Origin: Hansfordia pulvinata
Taxonomy: Eukaryota; Ascomycota; Sordariomycetes; Xylariales
NCBI GenBank assembly: GCA_006538405.1
Contig: BJKQ01000002.1
Coordinates: forward strand, 1,178,001 to 1,242,000
Direction of reading: 5' to 3'
Length of the DNA: 64,000 bases
Position numbers and translations under genes: made by a program
Notes under the pieces: generated by a model
The model's input: only the letters and a program-made list of their open reading frames with translations
Databases searched by the model: none
What the model was told of the DNA's origin: nothing
Shown: positions 49,430 to 60,713 of the stretch, piece by piece
How the letters are laid out: each line of letters starts with the position of its first letter
Numbering within the stretch: position 1 is the stretch's first letter

Positions 49430-50227
49430 CTAGGTTTCCCAACCCGCGTCTTTATATATATCTTTCACGTCGTCCTCCTTTACGGAGGGAATGTTTTCCA
49501 TGCTCATTTTCCCGCTCTTCCCAATATTCAACCCTACAATCATCGACTCGCCCTTGTGGCCCCACTGCTCGTTCTTTGTCAAAGCCCACTTGTATTCCTC
49601 GGCGTCCGACTCGCTGAGCTTGAGCTCCTTGGCCGCGTACTTCTCGATGGCTTTGGCGAGCTTTCCGGTTCGCAGGCAAAGGCGGATCGCGTTCGACAAC
49701 TTCACGTCGAGGAGCGTTTGTTTCAGGACCTTCCCTGGGGTATCTTCGTCGGCATCGGTCTCGTCGATGATGGAGAGCCGCATCCTCTCCTTTCCGAGCT
49801 TGCGACCCTCGTAGTCAAACGCCAACTTCCTGCCCTTGCCAGCCCACTCCTGGGAAACGACGTACTCCGTGAGCAGCGTGTCCACGCGGTCCTTCCACTC
49901 CCTGGAACTCTTCTGCTGGGACGCGATTTCGACGAACTCCAACTCCCATCCTTTCGTGAGCAAAGGGGCTTCTCCGTCCACCCCGGGTATATTACTCTTG
50001 CCGTCCTTGGTATACCATATCTCGTTCGGCTCATCGTACATGACGCTGCCTTTCTCGGCGGTGATCGTCCCTTGGGCAATTGCCAGCTCCCGGACAGTCT
50101 GTTCCAGCTTGTGGTAGTCGGAATCGTCGAGCATCCGATTGCTCAGGGTCGGGGGCGCGGCAGCCGGTATGGCGCCGGCGGCGGCAGCCAAGGCGCCGAG
50201 GCAGCACAGCAGCTGTCTGGTCCTCAT
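49430..50227 (-). CDS. Secreted protein of unknown function
   Basis: Single-exon gene of 265 aa. The start MRTRQLLCCLGALAAAAGAIPAAAP is a clear signal peptide (positive n-region, hydrophobic h-region, A-x-A cleavage near residues 19-24). The mature part is highly charged and lysine-rich, with predicted helices (for example TGKLAKAIEKYAAKELKLSE). It has a single Cys in IRLCLRTG, so it is not a Cys-rich effector. It has no transmembrane segment and no GPI-like tail. I do not recognise a domain. It is flanked by gene-poor DNA on its 3' side, a setting where lineage-specific secreted proteins are common in plant- or insect-associated fungi. Any effector role is inference only. Confidence 0.8.
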   Translation of the reverse strand: MRTRQLLCCLGALAAAAGAIPAAAPPTLSNRMLDDSDYHKLEQTVRELAIAQGTITAEKGSVMYDEPNEIWYTKDGKSNIPGVDGEAPLLTKGWELEFVEIASQQKSSREWKDRVDTLLTEYVVSQEWAGKGRKLAFDYEGRKLGKERMRLSIIDETDADEDTPGKVLKQTLLDVKLSNAIRLCLRTGKLAKAIEKYAAKELKLSESDAEEYKWALTKNEQWGHKGESMIVGLNIGKSGKMSMENIPSVKEDDVKDIYKDAGWET

Positions 50228-51868
50228 GTTCGTGTCTCTCCGCGACGGTCGTGAGGGTGGTCTGGGCGCGTTGATGTGAGCGAAGAAGTCAGGTCTTTTG
50301 GCGTGCGAGGCTGGGAGCCGAGCCGGGCGGTGGTGTTGCCTTTATCTCCCTCTCCGTGGCGGTGCATCGGCGACCAGATGCTGCCAGGAACCCGGGCTGT
50401 CGGCTCAGGAACACTGCATCCCGGCTCGCAACAGGAGACAGCGGCGACATCCCGCAATAGCCCTGGCAAAGTGGCGAATGTCTCGTGCGCTGAACGCCTG
50501 CGAAGGTTTTCAGCGTGGCGACCCTCAGGCCGCCTTTGCCGACAGGGGGGCCAGCAGACAGGCAGGTACCTACCTGATAGGTGAACACACACATACAGGA
50601 GTATGGTTCTAACGTAACAAGCACTAAACGTTGGCCTTGATTAATAACCAATTAATCTCTGAGCTGAAGCAAGTCTTGAGTGGCTCTTTCGCGTTCTCCG
50701 ACAAAGATGGATGCGCCAGAGCCTTCCAGCTAAAATACTGATGTGGGTAGCCGAGGAGGATGCAGTTTGCCTTTCGAGAGTCCGACAGGATCAGCCATTA
50801 CTCATCGGGATCGCCGAATGGGAGGGTCTCGGAGAGGACACCCCACCAGCCTGGCCCGGATGAGGTTTCCAGAGTATGTAATACCGGATTCTATACCTCA
50901 GCTCAGTGAGCAACTACCTATAGATAAGGTACGGGAACTTTTCTCTTCAACCGCGCATCTCTCTGTCCCCTCTTGAATATACATGATCGGGGCGGCGACA
51001 TCGAAACGGCGGCATTTCCAACACCGAGCCCGTCTTCCGGAGCGGTATCCTTTCATATGAGCTGCCAGATTTCCGGTTAGCAGGCTGCCAGGCTCCAAGG
51101 ACTCCGGCCGTCCGTGGCAAGACGGACATAAAGCCTCGGGTATTTGGCCACCCCCTTGACAATGCTGCAACCATCAGTGGCAGTGCAAAGCCAACAGCCC
51201 TTCGGCGGGAGGCGATTGGCGTTTCAGTGGCGACACGCCATGAGAGTACTCGACCGGAAGCTCGTTGTCGGAGGACTATACGTGGACTTTGCGACTTGGG
51301 TGAGGAGGCGCAGCCATGGTGCCCATTCACCCCGCCCACTCAAGGGCCCTTGCCGCCCCTGGAGCGTTGAGCCTGGAGATGGCGTGCAAGCCAGGTGGTC
51401 ACTTTTTCTTTCCGGTTGTGTCGTCGCGCCAAAAAGACGCGCGCCGACGGGGTCGCGGTGGCTGACGTCATCTGCCTTATGTGTCACAGCGCCAAGGCCA
51501 AGCAACGAAGCAGCCACGACCAGTGCCACTGTCGGCTGCTCTTTCCTTGATTAAAGAAAGGTACCTTACCTAATAATTCTCCCTTTCCGCCTTTCCGCCT
51601 TTCCGCCATCCCGTCTTCCCACCTCTCCCACAACCGCCTCAACCGCACACACCTAAAGTACAACCTTCTTCCTCAGCAAGGTACCCGTTCGCCATCTGAT
51701 CCATCCACGCCTCATCCCGCCTCGCCCAGCCGGACATCGATCCCGACACCGCCCCGCCGCCCTCTACAGTCATCTCAGCCCGACTCGACGGGACGAGACA
51801 TCGCATGGTTGCGCAACAAGACCCCGAAGCCACGATCGTACACTAGGACACCAAGCTAGACGCAAGAA
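50228..51868. other. Divergent intergenic region between the secreted-protein gene and SARAF
   Basis: Contains the promoters of both divergent genes. No gene supported. A pyrimidine-rich stretch with repeated CCTTTCCG units (about 51,585-51,608) lies in the SARAF leader. Confidence 0.6.
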
Positions 51869-52988
51869 ATGCGCCCCCCAGGCGGCAGCAGCAGCAGCGG
51901 CGGCGGCAGCGGCGGCGGCAGCAACGCCCTGGCCCTGCTGGGCCTGGCCCTGCTGGGCCTGGCCTCGTCCTCCACCGCCGCCAGCGCCAACGACAAGCCG
52001 CGCCCGCCCTCCAAGGACGCCATCCTCCTCTCCGACGTGCGCGCCCTGACCCTCCGCGCCGGCCGCCAGACGACCTCCCGCCGCGCCCCCGCCGTGCCTC
52101 AGCTGCGCTGCGTCTCCTCCCCGCCGGCCATCTGCGACCGCCTCGCCGCCGACGCCGTCGGCGGCGTCCTCCGCTGCGAGAACGCGGGCCCGGGCGCGTG
52201 GGGCCCGAGGACGTCCAGTGGAGCTGCACCGCCCCGGCCATGCCCGCCGAGCTCCGCCTCGGCGCCACCGACGTCCAGTGCGAGGGCTACCGGAGCCCCG
52301 AGGACGACTGGGTCCTCCGCGGCTCCTGCGGCGTCGAATACCGCCTCCTCCTCACCGAGGCCGGCGAGCGCAGGTACCCGGAGCTGGCGCGCGGAGCCGA
52401 CGGCGGCCGCGGCCCTGGCCGCGGCAACGACCTTGGCGGGCAGCCTGACTGGGGCGCCCGCGCCTTCGCCGTCGTTTTCGTCGCCGTCACCGTCTGGATT
52501 CTGTACTCGGCCTTTTGCGCCGCTGCCGCGAACAACCGGCGCGCGTCTCGAAACCCGCGACCCAGGGGAGGTGGTGGTGGTGGTGGCGGCGGTGGTTTCG
52601 GGCCTGGAGGCGGCGGCGGCGGCGGTTATCACGACGACAATGACGACGACGTTGATGACCCGCCCCCGCCGTATCCCGGTACTGGTCCGAGTTCGCGGCC
52701 CAAGAAGTCATCCTCCTCGTCTCGACAACAGCAGCAGCGTCAAGGGGCCGCGGGGGTTTGCGGCCTGGATTCTGGAGCGGGCTGGCCGGCGGCGCCGCAG
52801 CGGGGTACGCAGCGGGCAACTGGGGCAACGGCCCCGGCCGCCGCCAGGATCGCAACGACCGACGAGGGGGTTGGGGAATTGGTAGCGGCAGCGGCTTCCC
52901 GTCCTCATCCTCAAACTCGTCTGGCTCCTCTTCTGGATCTCCCGCCCGATACGAGAGTACCGGCTTCGGCTCCACCAGCCGCCGTTGA
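51869..52988 (+). CDS. SARAF-like store-operated calcium entry regulator (two apparent frameshifts)
   Basis: ER membrane protein of the SARAF/TMEM66 family, which in animals limits store-operated calcium entry; the fungal role is less known. The N-terminus has a hydrophobic signal (ALALLGLALLGLASS). The lumenal domain shows DAILLSDVRALTLRAGRQTTSRRAP, PQLRCVS, DVQWSCTA, TDVQCEGY and VLRGSCGVEYRLLL. One transmembrane helix follows near residues 196-218 (AFAVVFVAVTVWILYSAF). The cytosolic tail is Gly-rich with DDPPPPYPG, then LRPGFWSGLAGGAAAGYAAG and a Ser-rich end. The frame is broken twice. One base is missing at the G4C3 junction 52200-52206, between ENAGPGAWG and PEDVQW. A second is missing in a G5 run at 52752-52756, before RPGFW. 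Adding one base at each gives 373 aa. The second site lies in low-complexity DNA, so its exact position is less certain. Confidence 0.85.
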
Positions 52989-53460
52989 GTCGAGACCCTC
53001 GGTTCCAGGGCTGGCCTACATACAAGGCCAATGAGGCCGGTCTGCGGTGTAAAATCAAGCGCCAGAGATCTGCCGCCGCAGAATCCAGCTTGGATCCCCA
53101 GCACGTGCTGGAACTGCACGCATCGTGGTCTTCACTTGTCACGCACGGCATACCATCCCTGCATATAGTTAATCTCAAGGTTTCACAATTATATTTGCTT
53201 CAACCCGCTTGAATCGCCCCGAGAAGCTACGGAGCTAGCTGTGTCCAACCGAGCTGATGCAAGCCCCATCACCTGCTCCCCCTTTCTACTCGCTGATGGG
53301 TTCTATATTAAAAGGCATGTGAAAGAAGCCTATATACATGGGCCACTCATGCTGGATACCCCCACTGGTCCCCATGTGTGCCGTAGTGTACAGATATCGT
53401 GGCGGACAGGGCGTCGCGCGTCGGTTCGCGAGGGTATCTAGTGACGACTGCGCGCTGAAA
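52989..53460. other. Short convergent intergenic region between SARAF and BRE1
   Basis: 3' flanks of both genes; I see nothing else in it. Confidence 0.6.
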
Positions 53461-56186
53461 TCAAAGGTGAATGGCCACGGCATCGGCGCGGTCGAAGGGC
53501 TTGCTGCATGTCGGGCATTTTCGCATTCGGTTGTTAACACGATCGTCGAAGCAGCCACGGCAGAAAGTATGCCCACAGCTTTTTATCATGGTGTTCTTGA
53601 AGTGCGTCCGGCAGACGGAGCAAAGGGCGAGGCTCTGTCATGTTGTCAGTACTTTCTGTACTTAGGCTGCTCGGTCAGGGTCTCAGACGGTCAAACTTAC
53701 GCGTAGCATCTCCTCTTCTTCGGAAGAATTGCCCAAGCTCTTCGTCTTCCACTTGTCTCGGTCCTTGGACGCAGTCTCCAGCCGCACCTTGAGTCTCTCG
53801 ACCTCTGCCTCCACGGCAACAGTCCTCTCTTTTGCCATCGCTGCGATTGAGTCCTTGTCATTGGCCATTTTGGACAAATCGCTGACCTGCTGCTTCAAGC
53901 TACCATAGCGCTGATTGGAACTGGCACTCGAGGACTCGAGCTTCTTGTTCTCTGCCATGACAGAGACATTGGTTTGCTTGAGGTCGGCTAGCTGCTTGTC
54001 CAAATTCGTGACAAGAGTGCGATTTTGCGCCTCCACCTCTTTGAGCTGCGATATGATATCAGAGCTCTTCGAACTCATAGCCCTCAGCTTCTTGATTTCG
54101 TCGCCCTTCCCATCCGCGTCTTTGCGCGCGCTGAAGTACTTCTGATCGGCTTTGCTCTTTTCGGCAATGAGCAAGGCGACCCGATCTTCAAGCGCAGCAA
54201 AGTCCATGACCTTCTTGTTGGCCAATTCTTTGAATTTGTTGATCGTTTTGGCCATGCCTGGCAGCTCGCTCTCGATCGAGCGATAGTTGAGCATCAGCTT
54301 CTTGTACTTGGCGCGCATTTCGTCGACCGAAAGCCCCTCCATTTCGTCATCTGCTGTCATGTCGGCGTCCTCGCTTGGCTTCAGCCGTTGTATTTCCGAC
54401 TCCAGACTGCTGATGCGTTCTTCCTTGGCAGCAACCAAGTCTTTCACATGTTCGATGGCATTCTTTTCTTGATCCCTTGCGGCCTTGAGCATGGTCAGGT
54501 CTGCGTGGAAGTCGTCCCGAGCCTGCCTAATTCGCACGAGATTGGTATCGGCTTGTTGCAACTGGTCCTCTAGTTCTCCGACGAGGCCTTGGGCGTCCGT
54601 CTCGACCTGCCGGCGGCTCGCTTCGCGCTCTTTCTGCAGTTGCTCATTGGTGGTTTGCAGTGATTTGTTGGTGGCCTCGAGGTGGTTGACGCGCTTGACC
54701 ATGTCTTCGTGCTGGGCTTTGAAAAGCTTAAAGACCTCTGTCCGGGAGTATTCTTCGTCGTTGAGACCGGTCTGGCGAGTCTGGAGAGTGGTGAGTTCCT
54801 CCTGTAACGTCTTATGCTGCGCCAGCGCGGAGTCCAGCTGCGCCTTGTGCTTCTCGGCGACGGCCTTAGCCTCTTTCAATGACGACTTCAGGGCGCCCAC
54901 ATTGCCGTCGCTCTCGCCAGCATCGTCTCCGTTGGATTTGTCGTCCCCAGAGCGACCCGTGGCCTGAGCCATGGCCTGCGATTCGAGCTTCTGCACCTGT
55001 GAGCTCTTCAACCGATCAAGCTTCCTCTCCGCCTTCATGTAGCGCAATGTGGCGGTATCCAATTGTGTCGACAGGCTTTCCTTATCCGAGGAGAGCTGAT
55101 CCAGCTTGACCTGGAACTCCTTTTGGTTGGCCAAGAGAGTGTTTATTTGCTTCTCAAGTTTGGTGGTATCAGGCGTCACTTGCCCTCGTGACGAAGACAG
55201 TCGGTTCAACAGCCCGCCAACTTTCTTCTTGATAGCGGCGGCTTGGCCCTCCAAGTGCGACTCGAAATCGTCGATGTCTCTAAATTGCGTATTCGTAGGG
55301 AAAGGTTCGTCTGAGCAGAACATCAGCAACGGACTCGCCAAGAAAAGGGCCATTGCGCGCGGTACCAACCTTGGGGATCTGCAGCTGACGAGACGCTGCT
55401 CTCAACCAGAAGTTCTATCTCCTGGACCAACTGTGGGGTGTCAGTCAATTTTGTGACGAGTGGGTGATGTTGTACGGGGAGCTGGGAGCATACCTGCTGC
55501 CACCATGCATTGGTAATGCGGATATGATCGTCGTGATGAACCGCGCGGCGGTTGGCGTCGCTGAGCTGTGTCTCCAGAGTGGCCTTCTCCCGCTTGTATT
55601 CCTGCATCTGTCGGAAGATCGCATCTTTTTGATAATCCTAGACAGTCGGGCTCCGTCAGCACTGATGGTCGAGTCAAGCACGCGCACTAGGCGAGTGAAC
55701 GAATTCAAGTGGAATATCGGCAGGGGTGAGAGCAGAGCGCAAGTGGGATGTAACGGCTAGCAAGAGTCGGATACACTGCATAAGCGTTGGAGCAATGAGG
55801 ATAATCAGGAAATCGCATGGGAATCGCTGAGGCGCGCGTTCGGTACAGGGCAACCCATGGCGACAAGCTTCATGATGCGCACGTGATGAGGAATGGGGCT
55901 GGGCCAAGGAGATAGGTTGGTCCGAGATAGTTCCCAGAATGGAGGGTGGAAATTCATGTGCGATGCGACGATGGGTTGGCAGATGGCAGAGGCTTCGCTG
56001 TTCGAGATGACTTACTTCGACCCAAGTCTCCTCGGTGTCCTCCTTCGGTTTGCTGGAGCCGTTGACGGCCTGGCGTTTGGACGGGGGCGCCATGTCGTCA
56101 CCAGCGGCGTGCGCTGGCCGTTTTCGATCCTCCATCTTGACGATCGGGGATGGAGGGACAGTAGTGGGCGAGGTGGACAGAGGCAT
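53461..56186 (-). CDS. BRE1: BRE1 E3 ubiquitin ligase for histone H2B
   Basis: Nuclear RING E3 ligase that works with Rad6 to monoubiquitinate histone H2B, linked to transcription elongation and H3K4/K79 methylation. Five exons (56186-56016, 55637-55494, 55430-55370, 55310-53701, 53634-53461) give 719 aa. The start region MEDRKRPA...[13 protein letters not shown] is typical of fungal Bre1 and includes a basic nuclear-localisation-like patch. [22 protein letters not shown] and ITNAWWQQ are conserved N-terminal Bre1 blocks. A long coiled coil fills residues of about 130-650. The last exon encodes a C3HC4 [28 protein letters not shown] and [15 protein letters not shown], ending in VAIHL. The in-frame ATG at 56135 (MEDRKRP) could be the real start; I kept the first ATG. 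No frameshift is seen. Confidence 0.96.
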
Positions 56187-58065
56187 GGGAGTGAATCGAT
56201 AAAAGGGGAAAAGAGGAGGGTGGTGAACGATGACGGGGCCGGGGGAACACGGGGGCAGTTGGAGGGAGGCAGGACGATCGCGCGCCCGAGTCGGGCAAGG
56301 CGAGCTTAGGCTGGGCAGGCCGCGACGCCAGGTGGTGCGCGACGGCGACCTGTCCTGTCGTGTGCAGGACGTGCCAGGCGGGCGCGACGGCGCGGATGGG
56401 AGATGGCGCCGGCGGCGGCGTTGATGGAGAGCCAGCAGGCGATTGACGCGCTGAGGGCGGAGGCGTGCCGCGTCGGGCGGTGTTGTGTTGTGATGTGCTG
56501 GGTGGGTGAGAGATTGGACGAGCGAGACGCGATGGTGGGAAGAGACTGTGTGGCTAGGCGGAGGAGGCCCGCGGCTCAGAGGAGTGGCAAGTTATCGCAT
56601 GGGCGCATGCAGCACGAGGCAGGCAGAGTCGGTCGTGCAGGTTGCGGCGAGGGCGGATGGGCTGGGAGGGATTGGCTCATGGATGGACAGAAGCCGGCAG
56701 AGGGGGGGGGGGGTTGAAGAAGGTGAAGAACAGGCCACAAGGTCGGACGGACGCGAGTAGCGCAGCGCAGCAGGAGTGGTGAGGGAGTCTGGCCGGGGAG
56801 CAGGCGTGGCAGGGCAGAGAGTGAGTGGATGGCTGGCTGGCTGTGGCAAAGCGCGTAGAGAGGAGCAGCCGTGTGGGTAACAGCCTGCTGAGGGAGACAG
56901 CCGGAGCGAAAGGTGTCTCCCGTCGGGTGTAGGTAGAAACCACCAGGTACCGTCCAGTGGTACCCGCCCCCCGTCATACTGGAGCCAGGCCAGCGCGATG
57001 GACACCACAATGGAAGGCTGCCCGCTGCGAGCGAGTCCTCCTGTCGGGTCCAGTGTTGCTGGAGTGAACCCACGGGGCCCAGCCCAGGCCCGGCGCAGGG
57101 CTCCATTCAGGGCGTCGCGTAGCAGGCGGCGAGTGCCGCCGTAGCCCGCCCCGTGTTATTGGCGCGCGAGTACCAGGCAGGCACAGCGCCGCTTTGGGTG
57201 AGATCCATACGGGCTGGTAGCTGGAGGTGAGATGGCATTGTCTGGAGTCCGCTTGGTAGGCCGGCCCAGATGGGTTTCCCAGTACTGCCCAAATTGTGAT
57301 GCGCTGCGGCAGGCGAAGAGACGAGGACAAACAGCGCGTGCAGAACGCCATGGCTTTCCGCGCTTTTAAACCAAGGGCATCATGCCCAGGAGGGTACGAA
57401 CCTGACAGAGGCGGGGACAAGCCAGTAGATGATAGAATGGGTACCTCACTCGGATGGATGCCCGTAAGGTAGGGGGAAGCGTAGTACGGAGTAGATCCAT
57501 GGGTGCTTGTACAGAATGGATGAATTTCAATACGAGTCTACGAGTCCCTGTAGTACTCGTATGTACTGGTGCATTGGCGCGGGGCTGGGGAAACTGGAGC
57601 GAGCACGAATTCAGGGCCTTTTTTTTTTTCCTCTCTCCCTCCCGCCGTTCCTGCCCTCCGGCGCTCCCCGGACCAGTGCAGCCCGTAGCGTGCGAAGGTG
57701 GGGAGTCACTCGCGTGCGGCAGCCGCGGTCTCGCCCCTACCACTCATCCCACCTTTTCCAACCCGCTTGCAAACACTATCCGCAATTCGCCATTCACCTG
57801 TCTTCACCACCACCACCCACCCCTTGCGTATCTTGGCTTCGACTTTTCGTACTACCAACTGTCTAGCATCGTACCAACCGGCAAACACGTTCGAACACTC
57901 CCAAACGCCATCGCCGTCGCCATTGCTCGCTCTGATCGGCCTTGCCCCACCACCAATGCCGCTCTGCGCCGCCTCGCGCCGGCAGCGATGCAGCCAGTTT
58001 CCGGCCCCTTCATAACGCTTCTCACACTTGCAGCCGTCTAGCCGCCATTGAACCCCTCTTTCATC
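56187..58065. other. Divergent intergenic region between BRE1 and BDP1
   Basis: Contains the promoters of both genes. A G12 run lies at 56702-56713 and a T10 run near 57,620. The last 350 bp are CT- and CACC-rich, fitting a 5' UTR of BDP1. No gene is supported; antisense open frames reflect composition. Confidence 0.6.
56702..56713. repeat. Poly-G run (12 G)
   Basis: 12 consecutive G in intergenic DNA between BRE1 and BDP1. Confidence 0.85.
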
Positions 58066-59921
58066 ATGAGTTCCATGCTCAAAAAGTCCGGTGGCCTGTC
58101 CTTCAAGCCCAAGGCGGGTCGCCGACCCGCTGCCGCGCCTGCTGCTTCCGCCTCCACGACCGCTACGCCCGCGCAACCGCCCGCGGAATCATCTCAAAAT
58201 GCACCCCAACAAGTCACTCCCGCATCGACAGCGCCTGAGCCACAGACCTCCGTATCTCGCTCGGTCGCCGCCGCCACCGAAGACATCAGCTCACAACAGG
58301 ACAACAACGTCCCTGTTGCCAGCAGTCCCAGCCTGCCGGGCCCAGATGCAATAGCTGCTCCCCTACCAACCCCGGAATCAACACAGACAGCTTCTGCCAG
58401 CCAGCCCTCCCAGCAGAAGAAGCCTTCACACAAAATTCCAGATGCTAGTTCTACGACTCCCAATGCGACGCCTCAAAAAAATCGGTGGCTCAAGAGCCGC
58501 AAGCCCGGCCTAATGCTTCTGCAAGCGCTCCTGATATTCGCGCCTCTGCTGGAACTCGCCAACCTCGGAGAGTGACGGCGCGCTCTAGTGGCTCAGATAC
58601 TGTCACAAACACTGCTTCAGCACCATCGACATCGGCTGCAGCCATCCCCGCAAACGAGTCTGGATCAACGCCCGCAACCAGCACCGCAGAGGCTGCTCCA
58701 ACTCCAGAAGAAGTCACCACCTCAGCACCCGCGCCCAAGAAGAAACGCCAGTACAAGAAACGCCAGCCACAAACGACGGACGGCGAGACCGAGGGAGAGC
58801 AGTCCTCCGCAGCACCGAAACGGAAACGCATCAACAAGAAGCGTCAAGCACCGGCAGCACAAGACACCGAAGCGCAAGCGACTGATGGCGCAGCAGCAGG
58901 TGCCTCTACCCACCAGCCTAAAGAACCGAACAAAAGACGCCGCCGCGAACCAACCCCTGAAGACGCCGAAAATGTCGAGGTTGATCATACAAAAATGAAA
59001 GTCGGAGAGATGACCAAGGACCTGAGGATAGGAAAACCATTCAAACATGCCGAAGCCATTGCAGAGCGAGCTCGAGAGGCTCGAGCCAATGCCAAGTTGA
59101 GGAAACTTGAAAAGCAGAAGCGCGCTCTTGGTCTCCTTCCACCCGAGGAGGACGAGTCGTCCCAGCCAGGCACCCCTGCTCATAAGAGTAGATCCCGCGC
59201 TGGCTCTGCCGCTGTCGACAGCGGCTTGATGCGCGGTGCCGACGCTGGCCCTGGTGTGGGCTACGAGGTCGTCGATGGTCAAATCATCGTCAATCAGCAG
59301 TCCCTAGTTGTCGATCGCCACGCGGAACACGATGCGATGAATCTCGTCACGGTTGAGGAGGATGACTTCACTCACCTCACAACATCGGCCACATTCATGC
59401 GCCCATCGCGGGCCATGGGCCCCAATGTTTGGACTGACGATGACACGGAGAAGTTCTACAAGTACCTGGGCATGTTTGGGACCGACTTTGAAACCATCAG
59501 TCACATGTTTCCAGGCCGTTCACGCCGTCACGTCAAGTGCAAATTCAACAGGGAGGAACGACTCCGACCGAAGCGCATCAACGCTGCCATCATGGTCCGT
59601 GGCGTGAAGCAGGTCGACATTGACATTGACGAGTACAAAGGCTCCCGCAGCGACTGGCAAGACAGCGAGGATATCAAAGCCGCGCACGACCGTCTCGTCG
59701 AGGAGCACCGCCAGGATGTCGAGCGTCTGAGAGAAGAGAGAATCGCTGCCGGTATGATTGATGACGACCAACCGGTAGCCGGTCCAGGCCGTCGTGAGAA
59801 CGTCAGTGATGAGCAAGGCAACCAACAAGCAGAGCAGGATGGCGGTGCAGACGGTGAAGGCGCGGAGGAAACCGAACATGGCGAGGATGCACCGGCGATA
59901 GTAGAGACAGCCGTTGCCTGA
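58066..59921 (+). CDS. BDP1: TFIIIB subunit BDP1 (B''), one apparent frameshift
   Basis: Component of the Pol III initiation factor TFIIIB, with TBP and BRF1, acting at tRNA, 5S and U6 genes. The start MSSMLKKSGGLSFKPKAGRRP is the typical fungal Bdp1 N-terminus. A long Ala/Ser/Thr/Pro-rich region and Lys/Arg patches (KKKRQYKKR, KRKRINKKR) follow. Then comes the conserved block TKMKVGEMTKDLRIGKPFKHAE and the extended SANT domain near residues 455-510 (VWTDDDTEKFYKYLGMFGTDFETISHMFPGRSRRHVKCKF, read in two parts). The tail is acidic. The first frame breaks in an A7 run at 58475-58481: after TPNATPQK it runs to a stop at 58575, while the next frame continues with SVAQEPQARP. One added A gives 618 aa. 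Because this region is low-complexity, a short intron cannot be fully excluded. Confidence 0.93.
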
Positions 59922-60713
59922 AGCAGGCCCCAATCACTGGGAAAGATCGCTGCCTCATTTCCGTATAGATATCAAGATACCCCCCTGAAACGAAATCATG
60001 ACACTTTCACAGCGGCGCCACCTCACGAAAAGCTGCGAGCTACTGAGATATCAGATGGTCCCCACCCTTGTTCTGCCAGGCTTTTATTTTTCTGGTACGT
60101 TCCGAGATGAGTCAGGCTTGCTCAGGTGCCTTTCTGCCTAGAAGTACTTGCCTACGGCATCATGCCCTCACCAGTCCAGAATCCAGTTGCCCGTCGAGCG
60201 TTGCAGTTAGATCAGAAGAAAGCCAGGTGGCGATGCAGCAGCGCATGATTAACGTACGGCACCTTTGTACCTGCTTGATAATCACTCATACGCTATCGCG
60301 ATGTGGGAAAACAGGGGAAGCGAGCCATGTATGTGTCTGGCCACGGCGCAGTGTCCAAGAGCCACAAGATATTGGCAAGACTGCCATCGGCTCTTGGGTC
60401 GGCATCTGTGCCTTTTTGTCTCTCCGTGATACGCGTACCACCTGAACTCCCAGATTGAACTAAGCCGAGCCATCTCAGCGAAGCGATATTCTCGGTTCGC
60501 GCTCTCTTGCCAATCCCTGATTCCGTTGACAAATCATGCCCGTATGCTCCATGTGCGTACAAAACCGACCGTCGCAAGTAGATGTCAAACAAGAAACGGT
60601 CTCATTATTGGTGTAAGAAACCTGAACGTGGTATATCGATGACCAAACGGCACTGGCAACTGAAGAGGCAAGCCCACACTCAGATTGGAACGAAGGGACT
60701 GTGAGCAGTGATA
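59922..60713. other. Convergent intergenic region between BDP1 and RAD23
   Basis: 3' flanks of both genes. No gene supported. Confidence 0.6.
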
